Shown: piece after piece, positions 23,949 to 35,413 of the stretch | How positions within the stretch are numbered: position 1 is the first letter of the stretch | Layout of the letters: the number at the start of each line of letters is the position of its first letter | The notes under the pieces: generated by a model | What the model was told of the DNA's origin: nothing | Seen by the model: the letters and a program-made list of their open reading frames with translations, nothing else | The model's database searches: none | Program-made: the position numbers and the translations under genes | NCBI RefSeq assembly: GCF_014805685.1 | Contig: NC_060900.1 | Coordinates: 8,464,450-8,528,449 of the forward strand | Length of the DNA: 64,000 nt | Source of the DNA: Silurus meridionalis | Taxonomy: Eukaryota > Chordata > Actinopteri > Siluriformes > Siluridae | Direction: 5' to 3'

Positions 23949-24079
23949 GATACTACACGTTCCTTGACGGACACACTGATGTGCAGAGCCGGGCGTCTTC
24001 TTCTTTGAATCGAAGGCGCATCGTGTTATGGTGTCCTAGCGCCACCTGATGGACTGGAGTGAGATACTCCGATGCTGAG

Positions 24080-25780
24080 AGCAGAGGAGCCCAAAGTTTT
24101 TCCTATGAAAGGACTTTTCATTTAAATTAAAAAATTTTTCCCCAGTTTAAAAATAAAACAAAGCATGTTATATTTAAAATTATATTACAAATAAACATTT
24201 GTATAACTGGCTTTTTCTCATTTTTTTTCTCTCATATATGTCATGGTGAGCCAAATGCTGAATCTCCGTCCAAAGTATTTTCTGTGAAGAGCCATACATC
24301 TAACTTGATTGAGGGACAATTAATCCAAATCCAAAATTAACATGATTTCCATAAATTGTAATTTCATAATATATAGAAATAATTAAACAAAAATCATAAC
24401 TCTTAATCTGCTTAACTCATGCAGTTTGACCTTCAGAGTTTTATAGTTGAATGATATTTATATCTAATTCAATATATACCTAGAAACAACTCCATTTATA
24501 TAAATATAGAGTAATATTGTACTGTAGTGTTAATGCCTAATGCAGCTATTTAGATTGTAGGCTATACAGCCATATGTGTGTAATATCAGTGACCTGTAAG
24601 GAGAGACATGAAGCTGCTGCTTCATTTTTAAAGGATTTTCCAAATTGGGAAATTATTTTCTCTATACTTTTCATTTCAATTGAATTTTTTTTTTGCAGTT
24701 TTTGTTATAGAATGTTATATTATTAAATCTTATTTTTTATTTACATTATTTGTACTATGTAAACATTTTTTAAAAATTTGTTTACAGTGCCTCTTTATGG
24801 CTGCATCAGAATGCATTATAGAGTAGTCACTCTTCTCTACTTACAACCCGATGGACTTATGACTTATGATTTTTCGGCCCCTATCTACATCGTAAATTGG
24901 GGTCTACCTATATTGCATGATGAGCCACATCATTAGACAACACATGTTTCTGTCTTAGAAAAAAGGAGCCCATGGAGGGCTAAAAATCTAACTTGATTGA
25001 GGCTGAATGGGCTGAAAGAAAATGGATAATTGTGCCAAACTGTATAATATTTAAAAATCATGTTGCCATTTACAAATAATTAAATAACAAACAGAAAACA
25101 TGACTCTTTAATCTGCTTAACTCATGCAGTTTTACTTTTTGAGTTTTCTAGTTCAATAAAATATAAGATATAGATATATAAAATAATACGATATAAACCT
25201 AAAAACAATCCCAATTATTCTACTGTACTATATAGTAATACTGTACTATTGAGACAATGCCTAATACAGCAGCCATATATACAGCAATAAGTGTGTAATA
25301 TCAATCTCTAATAAGAGACATTAAGCTACTCCTTACTATTTTAAAGGTTTTCCAAATTGGGCTAATTTACTTATGCTTTTTTATTTCAATTTAATTTTTT
25401 TTGCTTAAATATAAACAGCTTAAATATAAAACAAAACATATATTAAATATTAAATTACAAATGAAGATCTGAATTACTGGCTTTTTCAGCATCTTCTTAT
25501 ATAGCGAGCCAAATCAAAAGTCAACATGGTAGAACTTCGGTGCAGAGGACCTCGTTTGGGGGTTTCTGGTTTAGAGCAGAGATGCCCAAAATTTTTCCGA
25601 TGAAGGGCCAAAATCTAATTTTATTGAGGAACGTAGTCAAAAAGTCAATTTGTGATTCATATTATTTAGAAATCAATCAATAAATAGAAAACATTATTAT
25701 GTAATCTGCTTATCTTTTGCAGTTTTATTTTCAAAGTTTTATAGTACAGTTAAAACAAAGAAACAATCCCACTGTTATTA
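24080..25780. repeat. three diverged direct repeats (hAT-like relics)
   Basis: Three head-to-tail units share an ordered set of phrases. 'gcccaaagtttttcctatga' (24091) recurs at 25586 as 'gcccaaaatttttccgatga'. 'atctaacttgattgagg' (24298) recurs at 24987 and, changed, at 25611. 'cttaatctgcttaactcatg' (24404) recurs at 25111 and, changed, at 25697. 'ttttccaaattggg' (24635) recurs at 25350. The opening phrase is common at the ends of fish hAT elements. There is no coding potential. Confidence 0.6.
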
Positions 25781-26492
25781 AAAAAAAACTCCATCATGGT
25801 ACAGATAGATATGTTTATTGATATATTTATGTTTTCCGCTGTTTCCGTACTAAAAAGAGAGCAAGTTGCATGACTGCAGTGCTGATACTGATACAGCACC
25901 CAAAATATTTGATTGGAGATGATCTGTTGGTGGTTCCTTTTCACAGTAAAGCACTGCACACTATAACAGACAGCATACTTTTACTTGTATATTGTTTTTA
26001 TAAATCAATATATCCTACAATTGTTTTGCTCCCTCTACTCTCCTGTATATACTTATTTATTAGATGAGTTTTAGATTATACATATCCACTCAGTTTACTG
26101 ATCCACAAGCGTAATGTGATGTATAATGTATAGCCATATAAAGATTTGACATTTTCCATTTTTATTTTCGTCCATCATCAGGAGATTAATAGTTTAAAGC
26201 CTGACCTAAGCCCTGGGAGCAAATACATACATGCCATCTGGCTAGTAATAAATAATAAGACAAAGAATATTATTTCTGTATAATGATCTCTTGTTGACAT
26301 AGTGTGAAAAGGGTACTCTGAATCGGTCATTGGAACATTTATCTATATGTTCTGCAATTTATTTATTTTTTAGATCATTTTTAAGCAACATTTTTGGATA
26401 TAAAAAAAAAAAAAAAAAATCTTCCTTGAAAAATACATTTAATAAAATTTTTAGCTCACCCCATGTATCCAGGGAAAAATGTATGGAGTCTC

Positions 26493-26938
26493 AATACATT
26501 ATTTAGCCAAAAGTTTTGGGACAGGATGTCTTTTAGATGCGCTATAATAAAATGTTGCGTTCACTTGAACCTGTTCCGGCATGGTGATGCCCCTGTGCAC
26601 AAAGTGAGCTCCTTGAAGATCTGGTTTACATGCTTTGGAGAGGAAGATATTGAGTGGCCTGCTATAGAGCTCTGATCTCCCTACAGAACAACTTTGAAAT
26701 GAATTGGAACGCTGACTGCACCCCAGACCTCCTCACCTACATCAGTACCTGCCTTTCGTAATACCCTTGTGGCCAATGAACACAAATATCCATAAGCACA
26801 CAACAAAATCTAGTGGAACATCTTCCCTGAAGAGTGGAGGGAATTATAAGAGCAAATTGGGAGTAATTGTGGAATGCAATACTCAAAAATCACACACCGA
26901 ACTTATGGCCAGGTGACCCAATACTTTTGGCAATATGT
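26493..26938. mobile_element. MITE with inverted ends (GCCAAAAGTNTTGGG)
   Basis: The left end reads 'ttagccaaaagttttgggac'; the right end, on the other strand, reads 'tattgccaaaagtattgggt'. The unit is about 446 bp and non-coding. This end sequence is abundant in catfish and other otophysan genomes. Exact borders are uncertain by a few bases. Confidence 0.6.
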
Positions 26939-27869
26939 GCATTGTAAAAAAAAAAAAAATCCATTGCATTTTTTTGTTCATTCATTAGTTTATTTATATT
27001 TAAATGATCAGCTACGATTGTATATTTTTATTGCCACCATAAAAAGTATTTTCCTTACACTGTTAAATCTCACCCTCTGATCAGGAATATCTTTATAAAT
27101 TAAAAAGATTCAAAGACACAAAATTGGTGTGTGCATATCCTTTGTTTAAAGCACTACATGAATTTAAATTGATAAAAAAAAACACACGTTTAAACAAGAT
27201 GTCAGTAGCCAAGGAAATATTTTAATTTCTAAACAATTTACATATAAATGTACCATTACAGTTTTGTCCTTTCAAAAAATACAGCAAAAACCCACTGACA
27301 GTCTGACAACAACAAAAAGGAAACAAGAAAAAGAAAAGAAACAAGAAAAAGAAAAGAAAAAAAAACTGCTGAGTTCAACCACTCCAGCCCCTGAGAGCAG
27401 GAATTCCCAGAGTGGCATCAAAAATCTGCGATGCAGAAGCAGCGTGACGATGAAGGGTGTGTGTGTTTATCAAAGACATGAGTAATGCTTCAACTGTGCT
27501 GGAGAGCTCATATGAGCAGTGCTCACGCATGGATCAACACATTTACACCCCTCTACGCCTGCAACAACGTGCAGGCGTTTACCTGTAGATCACAATAAAA
27601 AAATTAATAAATACATATAAATGCACCATAAATTCAGAATAAATTAAATATATACACTGCTTCATGTTAGGGTGCAGCCACACCGAACTTTAAGCTACAA
27701 GTCAACTGATATGGGTTTTCATTTAGCTGTTGCTAATAATTTTGAAATCAGGGCTTAAATTAAACATTTATTGAACAACACAATTGAACTTGTTAACAGG
27801 TTTTGGTACCTGAGCCTACCTTTAGCTTAAACTACAGCTGGTTGAAGGCTCACTTACAACACAGTTTCA

Positions 27870-28440
27870 AAAGGTTTCTCATTCTCTCTCCAAATGTTAT
27901 TCTCATTCTCTCTCCAAATGTTATTCTCATTCTCTCTCCAATTCTTATTCTCATTCTCTCTCCAAATGTTATTCTCATTCTCTCTCTCCAATTCTTATTC
28001 TCATTCTCTCTCTCCAATTCTTATTCTCATTCTCTCTCTCCAATTCTTATTCTCATTCTCTCTCCAATTCTTATTCTCATTCTCTCTCTCCAATTCTTAT
28101 TCTCATTCTCATTCTCTCTCCAAATGTTATTCTCATTCTCTCTCTCCAATTCTTATTCTCATTCTCTCTCAATTCTTATTCTCATTCTCTCTCCAATTCT
28201 TATTCTCATTCTCTCTCCAATTCTTATTCTCATTCTCTCTCTCCAAATGTTATTCTCATTCTCTCTCTCCAATTCTTATTCTCATTCTCTCTCTCCAATT
28301 CTTATTCTCATTCTCTCTCTCCAATTCTTATTCTCATTCTCTCTCCAATTCTTATTCTCATTCTCATTCTCTCTCTCCAATTCTTATTCTCATTCTCTCT
28401 CTCCAATTCGTATACTCATTCTCTCTCTTTAAAAGTTATA
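27870..28440 (+). repeat. minisatellite, about 17-27 bp pyrimidine-rich unit
   Basis: About 22 units of the type TTCTCATTCTCTCTCCAATT, with two alternating variants (AATTCTTA and AAATGTTA). Unit length varies by CT or CATTCT steps. No C to G asymmetry correction is seen, so the + strand is almost purely pyrimidine plus A. The long open frames across it result from the repeat lacking stops. Confidence 0.95.
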
Positions 28441-29139
28441 CTCATTATCTCTCTCCAAATGTAGCATCATATTTAACCAATATATATATGGCTAGATTAA
28501 GAACGAAGGATAAGAACTTAAAGCCCAGATCACACCAAGCTGACTGTTGGGTAATGTCGGTCGTTTTTTTGAGCGTTGGTCGGCATTCATTTATTTCTTT
28601 GTTTCTAGTCGGACTTCAGCTGTTCTTTGTGTAATCGGAGGCAAAGCTCATCAGCGAGAAATAGAACTCCGATTGGCTATTCAGCTAAGCAACCGAGCAC
28701 ACGAGAAAAAAAAAAAAACGGAAATGATGAAAGCAAACAATGATAAAGTAAAGAGGGAACACACACTTATTGTGATTTTTGCTCTTGTCTTTGCAACTTA
28801 GCAGACATGATTGAAAAAAATTCGACACAAACCCGTAATGATCGCGGCAGGTGTAAACGCTGCTTGCTTTATATATTTAGAGTTCTAGCTCTTCTGGTTT
28901 CCATGTTTGGATGTGGAATACAGACTGCTGCCACCCGCTGGTATGAGAGAGTTATGTTCTCTCACGCAAGTGCAGAACCTACACGCACGGTTTGGTGCGT
29001 CAGATGCGCCTGCCTAATAATTGGCCTAATTTGCAGCACAATCTGTGCTGTGAAGTATCAGTCTTCTACCAGGCATAAGTTTGCAGGTCAGAATAAAAAA
29101 AAAAAACTTACGAAAATGCTTAGAGGTTGTGTTTCTGGG

Positions 29140-29255
29140 CATTCATTTACATTTATGGCATTCTACAGATGCCCTTATATAGAGTGACTTACAACTGAGT
29201 AGTTGAGGGTAAATGGTTTGCTCAAGGGCCCAGCAGTGGTAGCATTTGTATATGT
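29140..29255. repeat. dispersed repeat fragment in the selenok 3' region
   Basis: 'ttacatttatggcattctac' followed by 'agagtgacttacaactgag' and 'gctcaagggcccagcagtgg' matches the family also present at 3784 and 43318. It lies 40-160 bp after the selenok stop and would be inside its 3' UTR. Confidence 0.55.
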
Positions 29256-29297
29256 ATAAAGAAAAAGTGCAATGTGACTGCTTCCTTAGACTCTTCC

Positions 29298-31777
29298 TTA
29301 CCTTCCTCATCCACCACCCATTGGAGGAGGACTTGGGCCTCCACCGTGGTTTATCCTTCCCATACGTCTTCGCCCCAAAGAACCTGGAGGACTGAAGTAA
29401 ATAAACCGATCACACAAACATCGACGCATCCAAAGTAGTTTTAAAAATTTTAAACCATTTAAAAAATAATGTCATCTTTTCTATTAAATCAGCCTCTCTC
29501 AGGTCACTTTTTTTAACGCAGAGCTAGGAGATATTTTCAGTGAGCAGATGATAAGCGTTACATAAAACTGAAAGGTAGAACTGTTTAAGGGTTTCCTGTT
29601 TTTTTTGCTTTCTGCCTCATTGGGACTTACCCTCTTCCATCACTGAAGCGTGACATTGAACTTTGATTGCCATCTTTTGACCGATCTGGCTGGATGAGGG
29701 TCTGAAAGCTAGAAAGTAGCAGAAGTGTCCAAAATTGACCAAGAATACAATATGAATGCAATCAATTTAATCAACATGTAATTAAAAAGTGTCAATTACA
29801 AGTGGCCGATGAACTCCACTACACCCCAAAAGAGATCGCTGAGGAAAGACAGCCTCCACGGCGACCGTGTCGTACTGTCCAGGACTTGACCTGAGAAGAA
29901 AAATAGTCATTCAGAAAGTGTTACGTTATGTTACTTGGGCAAATGGAGTCACTGCAAGGATTGTGCTACATAATATTTACATTTTCATTTGCCTGATGCG
30001 ATTCTCGAAGGGACCGAAATCTGAGACAGGATATAGACGCAATGTTGCGCAAAACTATTACTTGCTCAGTTGGGACAAACTCACAATAAAGAACAAGCTT
30101 ATTCATTCTATATTCTATATTCTATCTGTATAAAGCTGCTTCGAAACAATGTCCATGTTAAAAGCATTATACAAATAAAAAAAAATAATTAATGATTTGA
30201 TTTGCATAATTATATAAGTCAGTCAGAGCAAACTTCACAATCAATCACAGGGATTTTTTTTTAATGTAGTGACTTCAGCTTTGAATGATGTGTCAGATTC
30301 TGGGCAGTGAACATACAGTCTCAGCGATGCAGAATTTACACTGATCTGCTTTTTTTACGTTACTAATTTTTCAGAAAATAATTCACAAATGTTTTTCATT
30401 TTTTAAGCGAATAATTGAACAAATTACAGTACATAATTTTACAAAATGGAGCAATTTGTACTACTCTAATGTATAAACTTTACAGTATATAAGTATGCGG
30501 CAGCGGTGCGTAGACGAGCACCGGCTCTGTTTCTGTGTCCAGCAATGCTGATAATAAGGAGAGCGACATAAACTACAACTGTGCTTTGAAACACCAAAAA
30601 AATAAAAAAAATAAACGCTCCAACACCAACCGAACTCTGACGACAGCTGCAGAGAGTAAGGCACCTCACAAGGTGGGAGATGCGCACGTCCTGGCAGTGT
30701 CCCAACACATCGTAGGAAAAATCAAATGCTAAACATTTTTACATTTTCAAAAGGTCGAAATATCGTAACTACCTGTTAAGTGATCCCACTTTAACCACAT
30801 CTGCTGAGACAAATGTCCTCCAAATATTTTTTTCCTAATTCTCATCCTAAAATTTGTTTAGAATTGACATTTATTTCTATCCCTTTAATAAATATCCAAT
30901 TCAGTTTTATTTGTGTAGCACTTTTTTGTTGTTGTCCTAAAGCAGCTTTACAAAGAAAGAGGTTATAAAAAAAACATCTGATATGTTATAAGGTAAAAAC
31001 TTTGAGAGAATAACAGAACCCATCCACATCTGGGTTGACATCATTGATGGGTGCATAGATGCAAAACTGTTCATGCAAATTATAGTCTTAAACCACTGTA
31101 GCAGACTGTTTATATTAATTGCAATACAAATCCATCGTCATAATTCTGGGGTTGTTAAGGAACCTCATGGATCAGTAATAATTATCTATCACTATTATCA
31201 CTACTATCCTGTAACTATCTCAAACAATGATTACTGTAAGAGTTAAATTAGATTTTTCTATAAACAAAAGACTATTTAATATCGCATAACTGACATTTCA
31301 GACACAACATGGTCAAAAGTTTGTTTATTTTGCTCTGATAAAAAAAAATAATAATAATAATGCTCCCAAAGAATCCAAAGCAGGCAGGAGTGGTTGTTGC
31401 ATGTTGTCATGGCAATGCAGTCTGACTGCCAGCCCATAATAGGTGTAGTAGCAGGTTCAAAATAAGACACCAGAACATCTCTAGAACTGTAATGTTATGT
31501 CTGTATGTTTGTATGTAGGAGCAATAGACTGGGCTACCTGTTCACAAAAATATTGGCTCCCTGTCATGTGTACTAAATTGCGATCTCAGCTGACAATGCT
31601 ATATAGAGGCCTAATACACTGAACACCTCTAGCGTCGTACAAGCAAATGAACATTAGCTACTGTACCTCAAACCATCAAACCTGCTAATTCTTTCACCGA
31701 ACGGAACATTAATAGACCCAATAATCTGCGATCTAATGATGAAGAGTTCAGGACTCACCGTTGGACACGTACACCAT
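29298..31777 (-). CDS. selenok: selenoprotein K, 4 exons, 93 aa, Sec at residue 91
   Basis: Small ER-membrane selenoprotein that partners DHHC6 in protein palmitoylation and supports ER-associated degradation and Ca2+ signalling. Exons in transcript order: 31759-31777, 29800-29890, 29631-29708, 29298-29391. All borders are GT/AG and the phases join to 94 codons (human is 94 aa). The protein starts MVYVSNGQVLDS, as in vertebrates. One membrane span lies at about residues 20-38 (LSFLSDLFWGVVEFIGHFF). A Gly/Arg/Pro-rich cytosolic tail follows (GRGPPGSLGRRRMGRIN), then PSPPPMGGG. An in-frame TGA (29307-29309) then encodes selenocysteine before Gly-Arg and the true stop TAA. Ordinary gene callers would end the frame at the TGA. 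I could not identify a convincing SECIS element in the 3' region. It follows actr8 in the same orientation, as in human. Confidence 0.93.
29307..29309 (-). other. selenocysteine TGA codon of selenok
   Basis: In-frame TGA at residue 91, third from the C-terminus, in the context GGG-U-GR followed by TAA. Vertebrate selenoprotein K has Sec at the same place with the same Gly-Arg tail. Confidence 0.92.
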
Positions 31778-31798
31778 TTTGTTTATGCGGATCTTTTT

Positions 31799-31856
31799 CA
31801 CTTCCGCATCCGGGATCTCGCCCCTAATCGTTTATTGGTGCGTTTTTCCGGAAGTG
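31799..31856 (-). promoter_or_regulatory. selenok proximal promoter with two ETS-type sites
   Basis: CACTTCCG at 31799-31806 and TTTCCGGAAGTG at 31845-31856 lie 22 and 68 bp upstream of the selenok ATG. The second is a near-palindromic ETS/GABP-type site. There is no TATA box nearby, which suits a housekeeping promoter. Function is inferred from the motif alone. Confidence 0.4.
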
Positions 31857-32334
31857 ATTCAGCGTTATGCCGTTCGCCGTCTTTCACGAGAAAGATTCAC
31901 GAGATTTTATTTAAAACAATGAAATCAAACATAATTAAAGTTACGCGGTGGTACGAAAGCTATGAGCTGCCACAAAAATCGTTATCTTGCAATGAAAGGA
32001 ATAACATATACGAAAATATCACGTTATAAGGAGAAAAACAGATCACATTATTATATAATCTATCTATTACGTAAAAACAATATAAAAAATTTTTATATTA
32101 GTGAAGTACAAGATAAATAGGTTGTTAATAAAAATAAATAAAGGAATATAATACAATACGAATAAATAGAAACCTTGTGTAGTACCTCATTCCGCCTGTA
32201 GATAGCGCCAGAAAGCGCACTGAAGATGTACCCATGTAATAGCCCAGTCCGCCATAAAGCAAAATTTGATTAAAAATGGCCCATTTCTCATTTATTTCTT
32301 ATAGCTTCCTACACAGTTATAACCTTATTTCCCA

Positions 32335-32655
32335 CAACATCGCATAAATCTTCGCCACAGTGGATCATCTGTCTCCATACCCCCCTGTCTTTTACACCTG
32401 CCTCTTTTTAAAAAAACTACCTGCTTGTCTTCCCTCACCACATCCATAAACCTCCTCCTTGGACTTCCTCTTTTTCTCCTACCTGGCAGCTCCTTCCTCA
32501 GCATTCTTCTACCAATATACCCCATGTCCCTCCTCTTCACATGTCCAAACCATCCCAATTGCGCCACCCTCATCTTGTCTCGAAAATGTCTTCTAATAAA
32601 CTCGTTTCTAATCCTGTTCATCCTCTCACTCCCAATGAAAATCTTAGCATCAAAA
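32335..32655 (-). pseudogene. RTE-type LINE, 3' coding fragment
   Basis: The minus-strand frame encodes NEFIRRHFRDKMRVAQLGWF, then HVKRRDMGYIGRRMLRKELP and RRRFMDVVREDKQVV, the C-terminal part of the reverse-transcriptase ORF of an RTE-like LINE. It matches the copies at 41495-42240 and 59990-62561. It is 5'-truncated and has lost the GAA tail. Confidence 0.7.
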
Positions 32656-32659
32656 CATC

Positions 32660-35413
32660 GGATGAATCTGATAAGTTAATACAAATCTAAAAATAACATA
32701 CTGTAAAATTATTTCTTGAAGAAATCTTATTATATCCCATTCCATTCTTTTCTATAAAAAAAATCAACAAACATGTTTGACCCAAAATACACAGTATGAA
32801 GAAAATTGACTTTGAATTCTTTTGAGAATCTAGTATGTTATCACATGTAGGCAAATTAAAGATAATCATTGCTTTCTATTATTGCTCCCTTCTCCAAATG
32901 TATTAGAAAACCAGACAAAAATGACACTGTGAATTTTAGATTTGAGATTAGTGTATGCAGGCAAATTGCATTCAGTGATCTAATTCTATTGCATATTAGT
33001 ATATATATAGAGAATGGTAAAGCTGTTTCTGTGGTACAAGAAGGACCAACACATTATTACGCATTGCAAAAATGTTAAGAGGAAAAAACTTTTGTTTTGG
33101 GTATGTCACTCAGACAGAAATTGCTTAGTAATGACCCTTAGGTTAATAAACATTTAGGAAGAGAACAGAAATATTGGGATTATAATCTGCTGTGTGCAGC
33201 CGAAACATACAGCCATGTGATTTGTGATGGTCTCAGTTTTTAATGTGGATGTTGTGTATTTTGCAGCAGAAATCTTTGTGTGAGTGTTGTGTTTGTATGT
33301 GCATGTTTGTTATGTGCTTGTAGGATCTGTGTATGCATTATACAATGAAGCTCAGAAAATAAAGAAAGTGACTATTATACCGGATTGCTGTATTTTATCA
33401 CTCTTAACAATGCTGGATTGGAGTGTTCTGTTATAGAAGTGGAATGACATTTATTTATAAATTATAAACCTCTGGTTTGCTCATTAGAAATACATATAAA
33501 TAAAAATTTAAAATACATTTAAATAAAAAATTCATGTTCTGATTTAAATTAAGCTGTCTATTGTTAAAAGGTCCATATAAATAAGACTAATTTGTATATT
33601 TGGGCATCTATTAAGGTGAATAATTTCAGACAATACTTTTTGTTTGTGAAAAAGTTTAAAGTGTACTATAGCTCTGGTCTCTGTCTCTCTTTTATTCTGT
33701 CATTGTTTTTTTTTTTTGTTCGTTCCTTCTTAAATTTCTTAAATTAATATTAAAAAAATATCTCATGTTATTAACTTAAAATATTTATTTGTTCATGTAG
33801 ATTAACTTACATTTTTTAGCAAAAATGTAAATATTTATTCATATTTAACAAGATTTTTGAATAAACCAAACTAATTAAGATTACTGCATAAATATTGTAT
33901 TACAATTTAATACATATTTGATAGTCAGTACATTTATTGAAACATTGGAATTTTACAGATTTATCAGTTTTGGACATTTGTAATGTTCATCAATAGATTA
34001 AAACAAACAAACAAACAAATATGAAATAATTTGTCTTAAATGTACAAATTAAAAAAAAGAAATTTAAAATGATCACCTAGAAGTCCCCCTTTTATTTACA
34101 TGTACTATTAACCATTTAAATAAACTTAAAATCTACAAAAAATTATTTACAGACAATAATTTTTCATATATAAAAAGTAGATTGAGACATAAAAATAGCA
34201 CACAGAGAGAATATCACAAGGGAAGAAGGCTAAAAAAGAGAACCCAAAAGATGTTCAGACAAATGCAGGGAGAACATGTATATTAATATTTTATATTAAT
34301 TATATTCAAGCTGTACAAGACACCTAAAAAGAAATAAATACATCATAAAAACAATAGCTAGGTAGACTGATTCTAAATTTGGCTAGTTACTGTATCTGGT
34401 TGCCAGCTCACATTAGCTAAAAAAAGAATAGTACTTTACACAATATGTCTGTGATCTGACTAAAACAAGTAGGCCACTACTACCTAGGAAAAGAATGATA
34501 AACATTATAGAGAAAGAAAAAAAGAAGAAGAAAGAGAAATCAAGAAAAATCTGTTGCAAATGCAAACAACAGTTATTTTTATTCATTCAGGACCTACTAA
34601 ATAGGGAGAATATAAAGGCTGTATTTGTGAATGGAGAACATGGTGTTATTGTGCTCGAATAGATACATATATACATAGATAAACAGACAGTTTGTATGCA
34701 TATATGTCAATTTATAGAATAATGTTCCTTTATACAATTGAATGTGTATAGAACATTTAACACACTGCATAATATAATAATGTAGTCAGGCCTCTGAACT
34801 TAATCTTAAACAGGAGATGCTACAGGATTTCAAAAGACACGTGTCACCTAAGCACTTTACTTCCTACATTTAACATTAAGCTTGAAATATTCTAATATTT
34901 GAAGTTTTGAAGATGCAGTTTGACTTCAGAATATGTTATGATGCGGACTGCCAGCTAGTTGCAGGCTACAATAATAATTAATGCTGCATTTGCTTGCACT
35001 TCAGACATATGGTTAATATGGTGAGCAACAGAAAACTTTGCTGTATTCAAGCAAGCATTTTCTCAGTGATTCTTCCCAGTTCAAATAAATCAAATTACAG
35101 TTTTGTGACTCCAGTGTACATCATACCAGTAAAAGCTAGTCATGTTTAATTCTGATATATATTAATGTATAGATTTTTTACTTATATGCTGCCAAGAGGC
35201 AGAATGGATCATGGATCAAGCACTAATTTGCAATAGTTATACTTTTATAATGATGATTGTTTTAATCAATTGAAAATTGGAAACCTACAGCACATATTAA
35301 AATTTTTTTGGCTACTTTTGCTGTACAGGTGTTTACTTGTGCTATTTATTTATTTGCTGTAAAACATTTAGGGATAGAGCAAATGATGCACATTTTGATT
35401 TCAGAGTTTCAGT
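32660..35413. other. AT-rich intergenic stretch, no gene seen
   Basis: Between the LINE fragment and kcnj1. Only short spurious frames, A/T runs and no recognisable exon or repeat family. The part nearest kcnj1 probably contains its 3' UTR. Confidence 0.5.

Noticed and set aside
27803..28634. Two long overlapping open frames of 209 and 246 codons
   Set aside because: They are translations of the minisatellite, which lacks stops in those frames.
28605..28665. Minus-strand segment with AUGA, UGA and outer UUUCU/AGAAA pairing as a selenok SECIS
   Set aside because: No AA in the apical position, and the helix between the two UGA sites needs a large bulge. A nearby 8-bp inverted repeat competes. 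Not good enough to call.
28807..29187. Open frame of 126 codons on the plus strand
   Set aside because: No recognisable family, and it is opposite the likely selenok 3' UTR.
30460..30730. GC-richer patch in selenok intron 1 with open frames on both strands
   Set aside because: No exon-like borders and no known protein. Possibly an old repeat, but unsupported.
31736..32029. Plus-strand open frame of 97 codons
   Set aside because: It is antisense to selenok exon 1 and its promoter, with no protein-like features.
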